NCBI RefSeq assembly: GCF_963678635.1
Contig: NC_087063.1
Span: 75,353,617 to 75,417,616, forward strand
DNA length: 64,000 nt
Reading direction: 5' to 3'
DNA from: Symsagittifera roscoffensis
Lineage: Eukaryota > Xenacoelomorpha > Acoela > Convolutidae
The position numbers and the translations under genes were made by a program. Below the pieces are notes generated by a model. That model was not told the origin of the DNA, made no database searches, and saw nothing but the letters and a program-made list of their open reading frames with translations. Of the stretch, positions 9,359-18,037 are shown piece by piece. Within the stretch, counting starts at the first letter, position 1, and each line of letters opens with the position of its first letter.

Positions 9359-12319
9359 TTACTTTTGAAATTCCACTTTCTTGAATATTTTAGATTGGGG
9401 GATGAATATTTTGTAGTTTTTACGTGGTTGATTTCGGAGTCTTGGTGTTTTTCTATGTTCTGATTTGTCGATTTGTTCTTGGGGTATTATTTGTTTGGTC
9501 ATTTTTCTATTTTTTCTTTGTTTTGGGGATTCTTTATGGTCTAGGTTTTTTGTATTGTTTTTGGTGGCGATTGGTTTTGTGTTTTGATTTTCGGTGGGGT
9601 TATCATTTTGTTCTGTGTTTTGCAGATGTGGTTCATTTTGAATGATTTTTAATCCTGTGAAAGAATATAATTGAGTTAATTCGCGGAGTGCGTATTCTTT
9701 TGGGTAATAAGGTAATAGGTTGTTTCGATGCTGAACGATTTCTTTTTTGTTTGAGTCGGTAATTTTATATGTGACATCAGTGGGTCTTGCAATTATTTGG
9801 TACGGTCCTTTTCGAAGGGGTTGTAATTTTTTAGAAATTCCTTTTTGAGTATTAAAATTAGGTATCAGAACAAATGTTCCAATTTTTAATTCGGAGGCTG
9901 GCGTAAAACGTAAATTGATTTGTTCATTAATGTTTTGTCTTTGTAATAACTTTTTTGTTATTTTTTGATAAATTTCATTGTGTTTTTTATCTCTATTTAG
10001 AATCCATTCGGTGTGTGTACCGGAGGCTAATTTAAGAATTTGTGGGTGATGAAAATGATCTTCATCGTGTGTATGTAAAGGTAGGTTATAACAAATTGAA
10101 TCTTTATTTGGTTGACAATAACCTTGTGCGTTTTTATGAGAATTTGCTGTAAACATTATTGGTTTGCGTGGCTTTTGGTTAAAAACCATTTCGTATGGTG
10201 ACATTCCTAGAGTTGTCGTAATTTGTGAATTATATGCTAAGGGAAATAATTTTACATCTGCTGACCATTCGGTATATTTTGTATCATTTCCGTTGATGAT
10301 ACATCTAAGATATTCTTGTAATGAACGGTTCATACCTTCGACTAAGCCGTTTGTCCAAGGTGCATGAGATGTACGTGGTTTGTGTTTAATGTTGTATAAA
10401 TGACATAGTGTGATTATTTCATTATTTATGAATTCTGTACCATTGTCTGTGACTAAAATTTCTGGTAGTCCAAATTTTGCTATCCAGTGTTCATAAAGTG
10501 TTGTATACGCATAATAAGCGTTACAATGTGGTACTGGGTTAAGTGCTACATAGTGTGTAAATGCGTCAACAATTACCATAATGTAGGAATTTCCTTCTGA
10601 TGAGGGTGAAATTGGGCCTTTAGTATCAAATGAGATACGGTGATTAAAGTACAAGCTTTGTCCTTTAAAATCTTGTTTTTGTGCTATTTGTTTTTGATTT
10701 GGGTAAGGTTTATTTAGTTGACATACTATACAATCATTGCATAGTACTTTTATCCAAATTGGTGCATTTGGGAAGTAAAAATTTTGTATAAAGTTTGAAT
10801 ATGTCTTTTCTGATCCAGAATGTCCTTTAATATTTTGTGCATGTGAGATATTAAAAGCTATGAGAATCATACTTAAAGGAAGACAGGGGACTGTAGATTC
10901 GTTTAAATTATACTCTAAAAGGTCTGTAGTTTCATTAATTGTTGTGTTATTAAATTTGCGAAAATATCGGAGGAGTGTCTTGTTGCCTAGTATGGTTGAA
11001 TCTGCCTTGATAGGTTTAGTTTTATATTTATGCCATGATTTTAGTTGTCGAATTATTGGGTCAAGATTTTGGTATTGTTTTAGTGTTGAAATTGTAATTG
11101 TTTCTGTTGGAGGGAGAAAAATGTTTTCAATTTCGAATTTAGATAAAGGTATTGTATCTAATGGGTCATGAAGGTCAAAAACTTTATTTATTGTGTATTT
11201 TGAATCGTTTGTTTGTGGTCCTGATAAATTTACTTTATCAGTTAAATTTTCTTTTTCAATTAGTGGAAAATGATCTTTTTTGGTTTGGTGTTGTTTTGTT
11301 CGTTTTTGTTGGGTGTTATTTTTTATCCATTGAGTATATGGGATTGGTTTGAAAGTTGATGTTCCAAGTAGATCAACTTCATAATGATTATTTTGACAAT
11401 CTAAATAAAGTGGGAAATGTTGTAAAGTATTTATTTGTGATTGTTCAATATCAGTTTTTACTGCATATTTGCATTCCAATCGGGGTGATGTTTCGTTTTC
11501 AGCAAGGTAGAATTTTATGTTTTTGGGTATTTCAACTGTTGTTTTTCGTGTAAGTAATTCAGGTGGTGTATTTCGACTTAAGGTGTCTGGTAATGCAAGA
11601 TTTTTTCCTGCAGTCCAAACTATATGTAAGTTTGGAAATTTCATTAGAATTAGTTGAAATCTGTAAACTCGGTGGTTTGGGTTAGATTTCTGTGTAAAGA
11701 GAAAGATGATTGGTTTATGGTCTGTGAATAAAACTGTGGGATGTTTTGATCCAAGTATCAGAAATTCATATTCTGTCAGTGTATATATTATGGCTGTACA
11801 TTCTCTCATTAGAGTTGAGAGTCGTAGCTCTGCTTGAGTGAATAATCGGGAATTTGCTGATATCAGGTTCATTTTATTTGTGCCATTATGTGATTGTAAT
11901 AGTGCTGCGCCGATGCCAAAGTTCGAAGCATCGCACATTGCATAAAATGGTTGATCAGGGTCTGGGATTGTGTTTGAAATTTGTTCAGTTAAAAGTTTCT
12001 TTATTTCTTCGAATCGTGCTTGATGTTCTGTATTCCATTCAAAATTATTTTGTTGTCTAAGGATGTTATAAAATGGTCGTAGATATAATTGCATTTTATA
12101 AACATATTTACTTAAAAAGTTTAGCATTCCAAGAAATTCTTGGATTTTCTTTTTATTTGTTGGTGGTTGAAGTTTTTGAATAGCGTCAATGCGTGATTTC
12201 AGTGGAGTGATTGTTTTTCTTTCTATATTATGTCCTAAGAATTTAACTCTTGTCAAAAAGAAGTGTGATTTATCGGGGGCGGCCTTCAGATTTTCGTTCT
12301 GAAGTATTTGGTGATATTT
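9359..12319 (-). CDS. Element A Pol: RT thumb, RNase H and integrase
   Basis: Frame open from just after the TAA at 12320-12322 to a stop at 9359; the first non-ATG start (TTG) is at 12256. Counting from that TTG, residues 1-70 are the end of the RT (FLGHNI, then FLGMLNFLSKY). RNase H begins near residue 105 with the CDAS motif. A zinc-binding HHCC module spans about 470-510 and ends in CNDCIVC. The DDE integrase core follows, with Asp near 541, Asp in VTDNGTEF near 602 and Glu in NGLVEGMN near 638. The GPY/F-type module (GPYQI) lies near 817-860, and a basic tail follows. Integrase joins the cDNA to host DNA and RNase H removes the RNA template. All catalytic motifs are present. It is cut off from the rest of the RT by one in-frame stop. 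Confidence 0.93.
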   Translation of the reverse strand, partial: KYHQILQNENLKAAPDKSHFFLTRVKFLGHNIERKTITPLKSRIDAIQKLQPPTNKKKIQEFLGMLNFLSKYVYKMQLYLRPFYNILRQQNNFEWNTEHQARFEEIKKLLTEQISNTIPDPDQPFYAMCDASNFGIGAALLQSHNGTNKMNLISANSRLFTQAELRLSTLMRECTAIIYTLTEYEFLILGSKHPTVLFTDHKPIIFLFTQKSNPNHRVYRFQLILMKFPNLHIVWTAGKNLALPDTLSRNTPPELLTRKTTVEIPKNIKFYLAENETSPRLECKYAVKTDIEQSQINTLQHFPLYLDCQNNHYEVDLLGTSTFKPIPYTQWIKNNTQQKRTKQHQTKKDHFPLIEKENLTDKVNLSGPQTNDSKYTINKVFDLHDPLDTIPLSKFEIENIFLPPTETITISTLKQYQNLDPIIRQLKSWHKYKTKPIKADSTILGNKTLLRYFRKFNNTTINETTDLLEYNLNESTVPCLPLSMILIAFNISHAQNIKGHSGSEKTYSNFIQNFYFPNAPIWIKVLCNDCIVCQLNKPYPNQKQIAQKQDFKGQSLYFNHRISFDTKGPISPSSEGNSYIMVIVDAFTHYVALNPVPHCNAYYAYTTLYEHWIAKFGLPEILVTDNGTEFINNEIITLCHLYNIKHKPRTSHAPWTNGLVEGMNRSLQEYLRCIINGNDTKYTEWSADVKLFPLAYNSQITTTLGMSPYEMVFNQKPRKPIMFTANSHKNAQGYCQPNKDSICYNLPLHTHDEDHFHHPQILKLASGTHTEWILNRDKKHNEIYQKITKKLLQRQNINEQINLRFTPASELKIGTFVLIPNFNTQKGISKKLQPLRKGPYQIIARPTDVTYKITDSNKKEIVQHRNNLLPYYPKEYALRELTQLYSFTGLKIIQNEPHLQNTEQNDNPTENQNTKPIATKNNTKNLDHKESPKQRKNRKMTKQIIPQEQIDKSEHRKTPRLRNQPRKNYKIFIPQSKIFKKVEFQK

Positions 12320-12748
12320 TTATAAAACGTTGAACATCTCGTCTTTTGTTTGTGATTGCATAAAAACATCGTCTAAATAGGTGATTGCGTTTTTCTTGAG
12401 TATTAGTGGTCTAAAAATTTTGCTCATAAAAGCTGAAAATGCTGCTGGTCCTATGGAAATTCCATAGAATAAGCGGTTGAATTCATATTGTTGGTTTCCG
12501 ATAACAAATTGTGTTAAACGTCGTGATTGTTCATCTAGTGGCATTTGATTGTATGCACTATTCATATCGGCGGTTGTAAAGTATTTGCCGTTTATTTTTG
12601 TTAAAATAACTTGTATTGGTTCAATGGGCCAATTACATTTTGACTCATCTATGAGTGAATTGAGGTATCTAGCATCGAGAACGATTTTTAATGATTCTCC
12701 TTTAGCTAGAATTATAACGGGGTTGATAAATGTGTTGCCTTTTGGTTG
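12320..12748 (-). CDS. Element A Pol: central reverse transcriptase
   Basis: A stretch of one frame bounded by two TAA codons, 12749-12751 upstream and 12320-12322 downstream. The first ATG is at 12565, but the sequence before it is clearly RT too, with the LDARYLN motif and the first catalytic Asp in TTADM. The polymerase active-site motif YLDD lies near 12390. Both flanking stops are in the same frame as the neighbouring RT parts, so this is one RT split by two nonsense codons, not by frameshifts. Normal translation would give no active RT unless the stops are read through. Confidence 0.9.
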   Translation of the reverse strand, partial: QPKGNTFINPVIILAKGESLKIVLDARYLNSLIDESKCNWPIEPIQVILTKINGKYFTTADMNSAYNQMPLDEQSRRLTQFVIGNQQYEFNRLFYGISIGPAAFSAFMSKIFRPLILKKNAITYLDDVFMQSQTKDEMFNVL

Positions 12749-13771
12749 TTATTCTTTATTAACTGGTGAGATAATTTTGTACTGTTCTAAAATATCGAGT
12801 AATCTGTTTACTTTATCATGTAAGTGAATTGGTACTTTACTTGCTCTCTGTTTTTTGAAAACTGCGTCTGGTTTTAACGGGAGATGTAGTGATGAACTGA
12901 TTTTGCCAACATCGAATTTTGATGTTGCATAGACTGATGAATATTTAATTAGCTGTTTGGCTAACTTTTCGAATTCGTCTTGTGTTACTTGTGAATGTTG
13001 GAAATTAAACATTGTTAAAAATTTCTGTTGGTCCTCTGTGTAGTTACTTATGTTGAATGTAGGTTTGAAATATGGAGTTTTTGTGAAATAATCCGTATTT
13101 CTGTTTTCGTGACTTATTATATTATTTATAGATAATTCTTCATTAAGAATTGTAGATTGGCAAATATCTAATAATTGGAGTATATTATTTACGCGATAGG
13201 CTTTTTCGTGTATTTGTGATATTGTAGCGTTGGTTTCGCAATATCCTAAAAGTCCTAAAGGTAATGTTACTTGGTAAGGTGTGTTGTTATAGACATGTAA
13301 GGAAATGATATCTGAATTCGAATTTTTCAAATATTTTATTGAAGAGATTGTGATTTTGAAAAATTTATGAATAGGTTTGAATTCAAAATCTGACATATAA
13401 AATTTTTGTTTGATTTGTTCCTTATCATATTGGTGAACTTGTTTAATTGAAAAATTATAGATGTTTCCTGATAGTGGTTTCAAGTGTTTTCTTTGTTGGT
13501 TAAATATCGGGTAAAATTTTGAAAAGAATGGTGGTTGTTTATTTAATCTTTGAAAAAATGTTAAAGATGTTTCTTTTGTTTTTGTATACTTATCTTTGAT
13601 TAATATTTTACTATTTAGTATGTTAATTGTTGGTATATACTTCGAAATAAATGGTATTCCAATGATATTATATTTAATATCAGTGATATGGAATATTTGT
13701 TTAAATGGCTTATTTAGAATTTTGCTTTGCTCCATTGTTCTGGTGGGGAGGAGAAATAATTGGATTTTTCC
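12749..13771 (-). CDS. Element A Pol: protease C-terminus to RT N-terminus
   Basis: Open frame between a TAG at 13772-13774 and a TAA at 12749-12751. The first ATG is at 13735, giving 328 codons. The start carries the second half of the aspartic protease, with its IIGIPF motif. A linker of more than 150 residues follows, then the beginning of the RT, with the motif LPLKPD and the helix before the fingers domain. It stands in the same frame as the segments on either side. Typical gypsy Pol proteins have a shorter protease-RT linker. Confidence 0.8.
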   Translation of the reverse strand, partial: GKIQLFLLPTRTMEQSKILNKPFKQIFHITDIKYNIIGIPFISKYIPTINILNSKILIKDKYTKTKETSLTFFQRLNKQPPFFSKFYPIFNQQRKHLKPLSGNIYNFSIKQVHQYDKEQIKQKFYMSDFEFKPIHKFFKITISSIKYLKNSNSDIISLHVYNNTPYQVTLPLGLLGYCETNATISQIHEKAYRVNNILQLLDICQSTILNEELSINNIISHENRNTDYFTKTPYFKPTFNISNYTEDQQKFLTMFNFQHSQVTQDEFEKLAKQLIKYSSVYATSKFDVGKISSSLHLPLKPDAVFKKQRASKVPIHLHDKVNRLLDILEQYKIISPVNKE

Positions 13772-15007
13772 CTAGTTTATCAATGTTGATCCCTGTGCTG
13801 TTGCTAGCTTACTGGAGGTTTCAAGAGGTGTTAGCTTTGGGTGTAAAGTTTTTATTTCATTCCATGTGGGAATGTTTATTATGTTTGATTCTGCTCCTGA
13901 ATCAAATAAAAAATCGATTTCAAGGTCTGGTGGTTGAAATTCTTTGTTTCTTGGGCTTTCTAACAGAAATGGTATTGTCCAAATTTTTTCTTTGGGTTGT
14001 TCTTTTTGTATATTTTGATAGATGTGGTTTGTGTTCAAGCATTTTGTTTTGACATTTTTATTAGTTTGATTTGTAGTGTTAATTGCATTCGTTTCCTGCG
14101 TCGTTGGTGTGGAATTTATGGGTGTAGTGTAATAATTTTGAAGAAATTCTGATTGATTTTCATATATGTGTGATGAAAAAGGTTGTTCATTTATGACAGA
14201 TTCATAGTCATTTTCGACTTTTATCATGTTAATAGAAAGAGTGTTTTCTGTGTCGCTTTCTGAATCTGATGATGTACAGTTTATTTGATTGAGTTGTAAC
14301 GTATCAGTTACTGTGTCATCAATACCTGGAGGGTCTGATGTTGTTTCCGGGTTAGACTGTACTTGATTGATTTGTCTTTGATGTTTAGGTGTACTACTTC
14401 TGTGACGATTATTAGAGTTATTATAGTGATTATTATTCCGGTGTGGTGATTGGGAATAATTTCTATAACGATTATTATAACTTGAATGTCGGTTTTGTGA
14501 ATTATTTCGCGATCTATTTTGATAATTGTTGTTTGGTCTGTTATATGAGTTATTTCTTGATCGGTTAATTTGATAATATTGATTTCGATTGTTCGAATAA
14601 CTTCTATTTCGATTATTGGAATAGTTTCTATTTCTATTATATGATGAGTTTCGTGATTGATTGTTTTGGTAGTATCTATTTCTTGATTGGGATTTAGATC
14701 TAGAAGCAAACTGTGTTGTGTTTGAATTAGATCTGGAGTAGTTTTTTCTACTATTTGGTCTATTGTAGTGATTTTGTGACGAATTTTGTGTGTTTCTTCG
14801 TTCTGGCGATCTTCCTCTATAACTTGAGTTATATGGGGATTGATTTCTTGTATAGCTTGTATTGTTCGGAAGGGGTTTTCCGGAACTATTGTTGCTATAT
14901 ACATTTTTGTTTGGTAGATTTTGATCTTTCTTCATATATTGATAAAATGACTTATTTGGTTCTTTGTAATTTTGAGGTTTATTTTGACTATCTTGCTGTT
15001 TTTGTCT
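13772..15007 (-). CDS. Element A nucleocapsid-like Arg/Asn/Ser region and protease
   Basis: Frame continuing directly from gag after the TGA at 15008-15010. The first ATG is at 14935, giving 387 codons to a TAG at 13772-13774. Residues about 25-190 are extremely rich in Asn, Arg, Ser and Tyr (repeats of the type NRNRSYSNN), a likely RNA-binding, disordered region. The first half of a retropepsin lies near residues 337-387, with the catalytic FDSGAES motif at about 13892-13902 on the DNA. It continues past the TAG in the same frame. A Ser/Asp-rich acidic stretch sits between the two parts. Confidence 0.85.
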   Translation of the reverse strand, partial: RQKQQDSQNKPQNYKEPNKSFYQYMKKDQNLPNKNVYSNNSSGKPLPNNTSYTRNQSPYNSSYRGRSPERRNTQNSSQNHYNRPNSRKNYSRSNSNTTQFASRSKSQSRNRYYQNNQSRNSSYNRNRNYSNNRNRSYSNNRNQYYQINRSRNNSYNRPNNNYQNRSRNNSQNRHSSYNNRYRNYSQSPHRNNNHYNNSNNRHRSSTPKHQRQINQVQSNPETTSDPPGIDDTVTDTLQLNQINCTSSDSESDTENTLSINMIKVENDYESVINEQPFSSHIYENQSEFLQNYYTTPINSTPTTQETNAINTTNQTNKNVKTKCLNTNHIYQNIQKEQPKEKIWTIPFLLESPRNKEFQPPDLEIDFLFDSGAESNIINIPTWNEIKTLHPKLTPLETSSKLATAQGSTLIN

Positions 15008-16717
15008 TCATTCGGAAATACTATGTCCGTATCGTCGGCAATAATTACACCATTTTTTGAAAGATGGTTTGCCTTTAAAGTTCGGGTTCTTTTCATAAAT
15101 ATTGAGTATTTCAGTGATTTTTTCAACGAGATCTGTGTCTGATTCCTGTATATTATTAATATTAGTGGAAGTTGTTTCAATTCTGTTAACGTATTGTAAT
15201 TTCAGATTTTCCGTTTCTTCTAGTTTCATTGTGATTTCTGCTTGTTCTAATTTGTCTACTAGTTTTCGAAAATCTAAATCGGGTTCTCGAATTGAGGAAG
15301 GATGGGATGCTCTCTTTTTTATTGCTATTTTCCTTAATTGTGGTGTTAAGGTCATCATTAAGATTTCTGTCATTTTTGTGTTTTTATAGTCGTGTGTATT
15401 TAGTGAATATGCTTTCCGAACTAGTGTTTCGATTCTTACTGCTAATTGCTTGATGGTTTCGTTTGGTAATCTGCGAATTTCATTACATAAAACTCTTTGT
15501 TGTTGTTTGTTTCTTTCGGAGTCAAACATTTTTGAAAATTCCTGTGTAAACCTTTTCCAGTTTGATTTTATTTCTAGAGGTAGTACTGAAAACCATTTTT
15601 GGGCTGCGCCATCTAAGGTTGTTTGCATCAACGCTGTGCGTCGATGTATCCAGTTTTGATGTAGTGGCGTATTAATTGGTTCAGGTCCGATGTTTAAAAT
15701 CAAGTTTGCTGTTACTGCATTTAAATAATCTTCTACAGAGTATTCAGGGTCTGTTCCTGTGAAAACCATTAAAGGTTTGTTTGATGTTATTGATGATCCA
15801 CCCATAAGGTATGGATTCATTGTCATTTGTAATGATTCTACTGCATTTGGCATTTGAGAAAAATTTGAAAGTTGGTTTCTTGTTATTTCATGTTGTTGAA
15901 GATAATATGGGAGTGGTATTTCACTTTGCATTTGTGTTGGTTGATACGAGTGTGCAATCATTGGATTTTGTTGTTGAATTGGTTGAAAAGATTGTGTATT
16001 AATTGGATTTTGCTGTTGAATTGGTTGTTGATGTTGTGCATTTATCGGTTGTGGAGAAAAATTCCTATGATTTATACGTGTTTTCTGTATTCCTTGTCCA
16101 CGATATTCTTGAGTATATGGTGCAAATATATCTGGTTGTAAGAAATCATCATCTGAAGATAAATAATCCATCTGATAAGATGTTTGTTTTTTATTTTTAT
16201 TTTGTTGAAAAATTGGGTAATTTTCGCTGTGATCCTGTGGAGGATTTGTTTGGAAATTTATTGAACTAGGTTGGGCCATTGGGTTATCCCAGTTTCGAGA
16301 TCTTGTATGCTGGTTAAAATTTCTTCGTGGTTGGTAATTTGTTTTTAATGGATGTGTATAATTATAATTATGGTCTGCAAAGTTGTTTCTAGTGAACGTT
16401 TTGCGTGTTTTTGATGGTATTGTCATGGGTCTGTATGTTTGGTAATCCATATGTGAATATTTTGGAGCAACCGAAGGTTTAACGGTTGATTGTAAGGTTA
16501 CCTGTGTTTGTGAAGGATTTGTATTTCTTGGTGTTGTCAAATTTGGGCGTATTGGTGAAATACTTTGTTGTGTAGTTGTTGTGTGTACAATTTCTTCATT
16601 TATGAAGTGTGATGGTGTCTGGATATCTTGTTGAGTAAGATTCCTAGTTCCATTGAGGTTTTCGTTGTGTATGACTGTAGAGTTTAAACTATTATTTTGT
16701 GTATCGGGCAAAATGTA
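15008..16717 (-). CDS. Element A Gag
   Basis: Frame open from after a TAA at 16718-16720 to a TGA at 15008-15010 (567 codons from the TTG at 16711; no early ATG). The first 300 residues are Gln/Asn/Pro-rich. Residues about 330-480 are a capsid-like Retrotrans_gag region, with the landmarks GAAQKWF and RRLPNETIKQLAVR. At the end is a CCHC zinc knuckle that begins CNYCRRYGHSISE; the TGA falls exactly where the last Cys is expected. The gene overlaps the upstream ORF by about 30 bases in another frame. Because no ATG is close, it may be made by frameshifting from that ORF. Confidence 0.88.
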   Translation of the reverse strand, partial: YILPDTQNNSLNSTVIHNENLNGTRNLTQQDIQTPSHFINEEIVHTTTTQQSISPIRPNLTTPRNTNPSQTQVTLQSTVKPSVAPKYSHMDYQTYRPMTIPSKTRKTFTRNNFADHNYNYTHPLKTNYQPRRNFNQHTRSRNWDNPMAQPSSINFQTNPPQDHSENYPIFQQNKNKKQTSYQMDYLSSDDDFLQPDIFAPYTQEYRGQGIQKTRINHRNFSPQPINAQHQQPIQQQNPINTQSFQPIQQQNPMIAHSYQPTQMQSEIPLPYYLQQHEITRNQLSNFSQMPNAVESLQMTMNPYLMGGSSITSNKPLMVFTGTDPEYSVEDYLNAVTANLILNIGPEPINTPLHQNWIHRRTALMQTTLDGAAQKWFSVLPLEIKSNWKRFTQEFSKMFDSERNKQQQRVLCNEIRRLPNETIKQLAVRIETLVRKAYSLNTHDYKNTKMTEILMMTLTPQLRKIAIKKRASHPSSIREPDLDFRKLVDKLEQAEITMKLEETENLKLQYVNRIETTSTNINNIQESDTDLVEKITEILNIYEKNPNFKGKPSFKKWCNYCRRYGHSISE

Positions 16718-17571
16718 TTATAGTTTAATGGTGTTGCATCAATGGTTAAGGGTATTACTCTTACATAATCTCTTATGTAAGATATTGTACTTATTGCTTG
16801 ACTTGAGATTGATTGTGGAAAGCTTATAAATGCGGGATGAGACCATTCGGGGTCCCAAACATAATCTGATTGTTCTGTGATAGCGGTATCATCGTTCGAA
16901 TTTTGGGGTCTAAAATTTTTTCTTGCTTGTGCAATTAAATCAATATTGTGTGTGAAATAATCTATTATGAACCATGCCAAAATTTTTTGTAGATCGTGTT
17001 TTGTATGCTGTGAAACTTCGTCTTTCGTGAAATTTTCTTTAATAATGTTTAAATAACTAGAAAGTAGTGTGATTTCATGTCGTACTCTTAAATGTTTAGA
17101 TGTTTCTGTCGGTGAGACATTTGTTATTGGGATTTCGTTTTCTAATATCGAAATATAACTATATATTATTGCGAAAACTTCATTGGTGAAAATGGAGTTT
17201 GCTCTTTGTGAGTTATGGTATTGGATGCTTTTTATATATTCTGAAAATACTTTTGAAAATTCTAAATCAAGATCGTCTGTTTGAATTGTATATTTCCTAT
17301 GATTGTGGTTTGGTGAGGTGAATTCTATGGAGTAGATTCCATACTGTTGTGTTATGTTACATATATCTTTTAGGTAGTGGTCTATGATTTGTCTTTTGAT
17401 TTTTACATCTGGGAACTCTGTTTTACATGGACTGATTCCGGGTTCAAATAAATTTATGAGTAAATTTTTACAAAATATATGTTGTCCTCTATCAGTAGTT
17501 GCATCTACTATAAAAGGGAAGATTTCATCATCATCTGGAGTTTCGTCACCTGGGGTGTGCGTTGAGCTCAT
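16684..17571 (-). CDS. Element A ORF2, 295 aa, upstream of gag
   Basis: An ATG-started frame of 295 codons (start complement 17569-17571). The protein begins with an acidic Asp/Glu/Pro-rich stretch and then looks globular, with alternating hydrophobic and charged residues. No known domain was recognised. It overlaps ORF1 by 26 bases at its start and gag by about 30 bases at its end, each in a different frame. The tight overlaps suggest a single mRNA with coupled or frameshifted translation. It could be a matrix-like part of a Gag precursor, but that is inference from position. Confidence 0.6.
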   Translation of the reverse strand: MSSTHTPGDETPDDDEIFPFIVDATTDRGQHIFCKNLLINLFEPGISPCKTEFPDVKIKRQIIDHYLKDICNITQQYGIYSIEFTSPNHNHRKYTIQTDDLDLEFSKVFSEYIKSIQYHNSQRANSIFTNEVFAIIYSYISILENEIPITNVSPTETSKHLRVRHEITLLSSYLNIIKENFTKDEVSQHTKHDLQKILAWFIIDYFTHNIDLIAQARKNFRPQNSNDDTAITEQSDYVWDPEWSHPAFISFPQSISSQAISTISYIRDYVRVIPLTIDATPLNYNTFCPIHKIIV

Positions 17572-18013
17572 TTTTTCGTTCGATGACTGTTAATATGTAA
17601 TTATTAATGTGTCGAATTGGTTGATTCCAATTGTATAAATGTACAGGTTTGTGTTTATACTGCTTTTTTATTCTTCTTTTTCCTCTTTGTGATGAATTTG
17701 AAGTTGTTTCTGAGTCAGAGAAATATAATTGATCGTGAATTGGGCAATTTTTATCTATTGATTCTTTCAGTTTGTAAAGTTCGTCTAAACTGTTGGTTTC
17801 TGATTCTGAAAATGCGTTTCGATTTTTTGAAAATCTTTTTCGTGTTATTTGTCTTTGTTTCGTTATTATTTTTCTCTTTAGTGTTTGTCGTTTTGTTCGA
17901 ATGTATCCAACTGTTTGTGTATGAGGTGTGATTACAAGGTCGTATTTTTTGTTATCTATTTCACAATTGTGTAATACGATTGTTTGTTTATTTCCTAAGT
18001 TTTTAAATGACAT
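17546..18013 (-). CDS. Element A ORF1, about 155 aa, basic protein
   Basis: The first gene of element A. A TTG at 18037 lies in frame, but the ATG at 18013 is a better start and gives 155 codons. The protein has a basic Lys/Arg-rich block around residues 40-65 (RTKRQTLKRK, then QRQITRKRF) and a Ser/Glu/Asp-rich acidic middle. A second basic patch follows (GKRRIKKQYKHK). Such clusters could bind nucleic acid or act as nuclear localisation signals. No family recognised. The end overlaps ORF2 by 26 bases. Confidence 0.55.
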   Translation of the reverse strand: MSFKNLGNKQTIVLHNCEIDNKKYDLVITPHTQTVGYIRTKRQTLKRKIITKQRQITRKRFSKNRNAFSESETNSLDELYKLKESIDKNCPIHDQLYFSDSETTSNSSQRGKRRIKKQYKHKPVHLYNWNQPIRHINNYILTVIERKNELNAHPR

Positions 18014-18037
18014 AAGGTTTAAGATGACGGATGCCAA

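Noticed and set aside
9359-16717. Reassigned genetic code (TAA/TAG as Gln, TGA as Cys) to explain the stops in element A
   Set aside because: Element C has three long ORFs that end normally and contain no internal TAA, TAG or TGA, and the DEG/ENaC exon ends at a TAG at the expected place.
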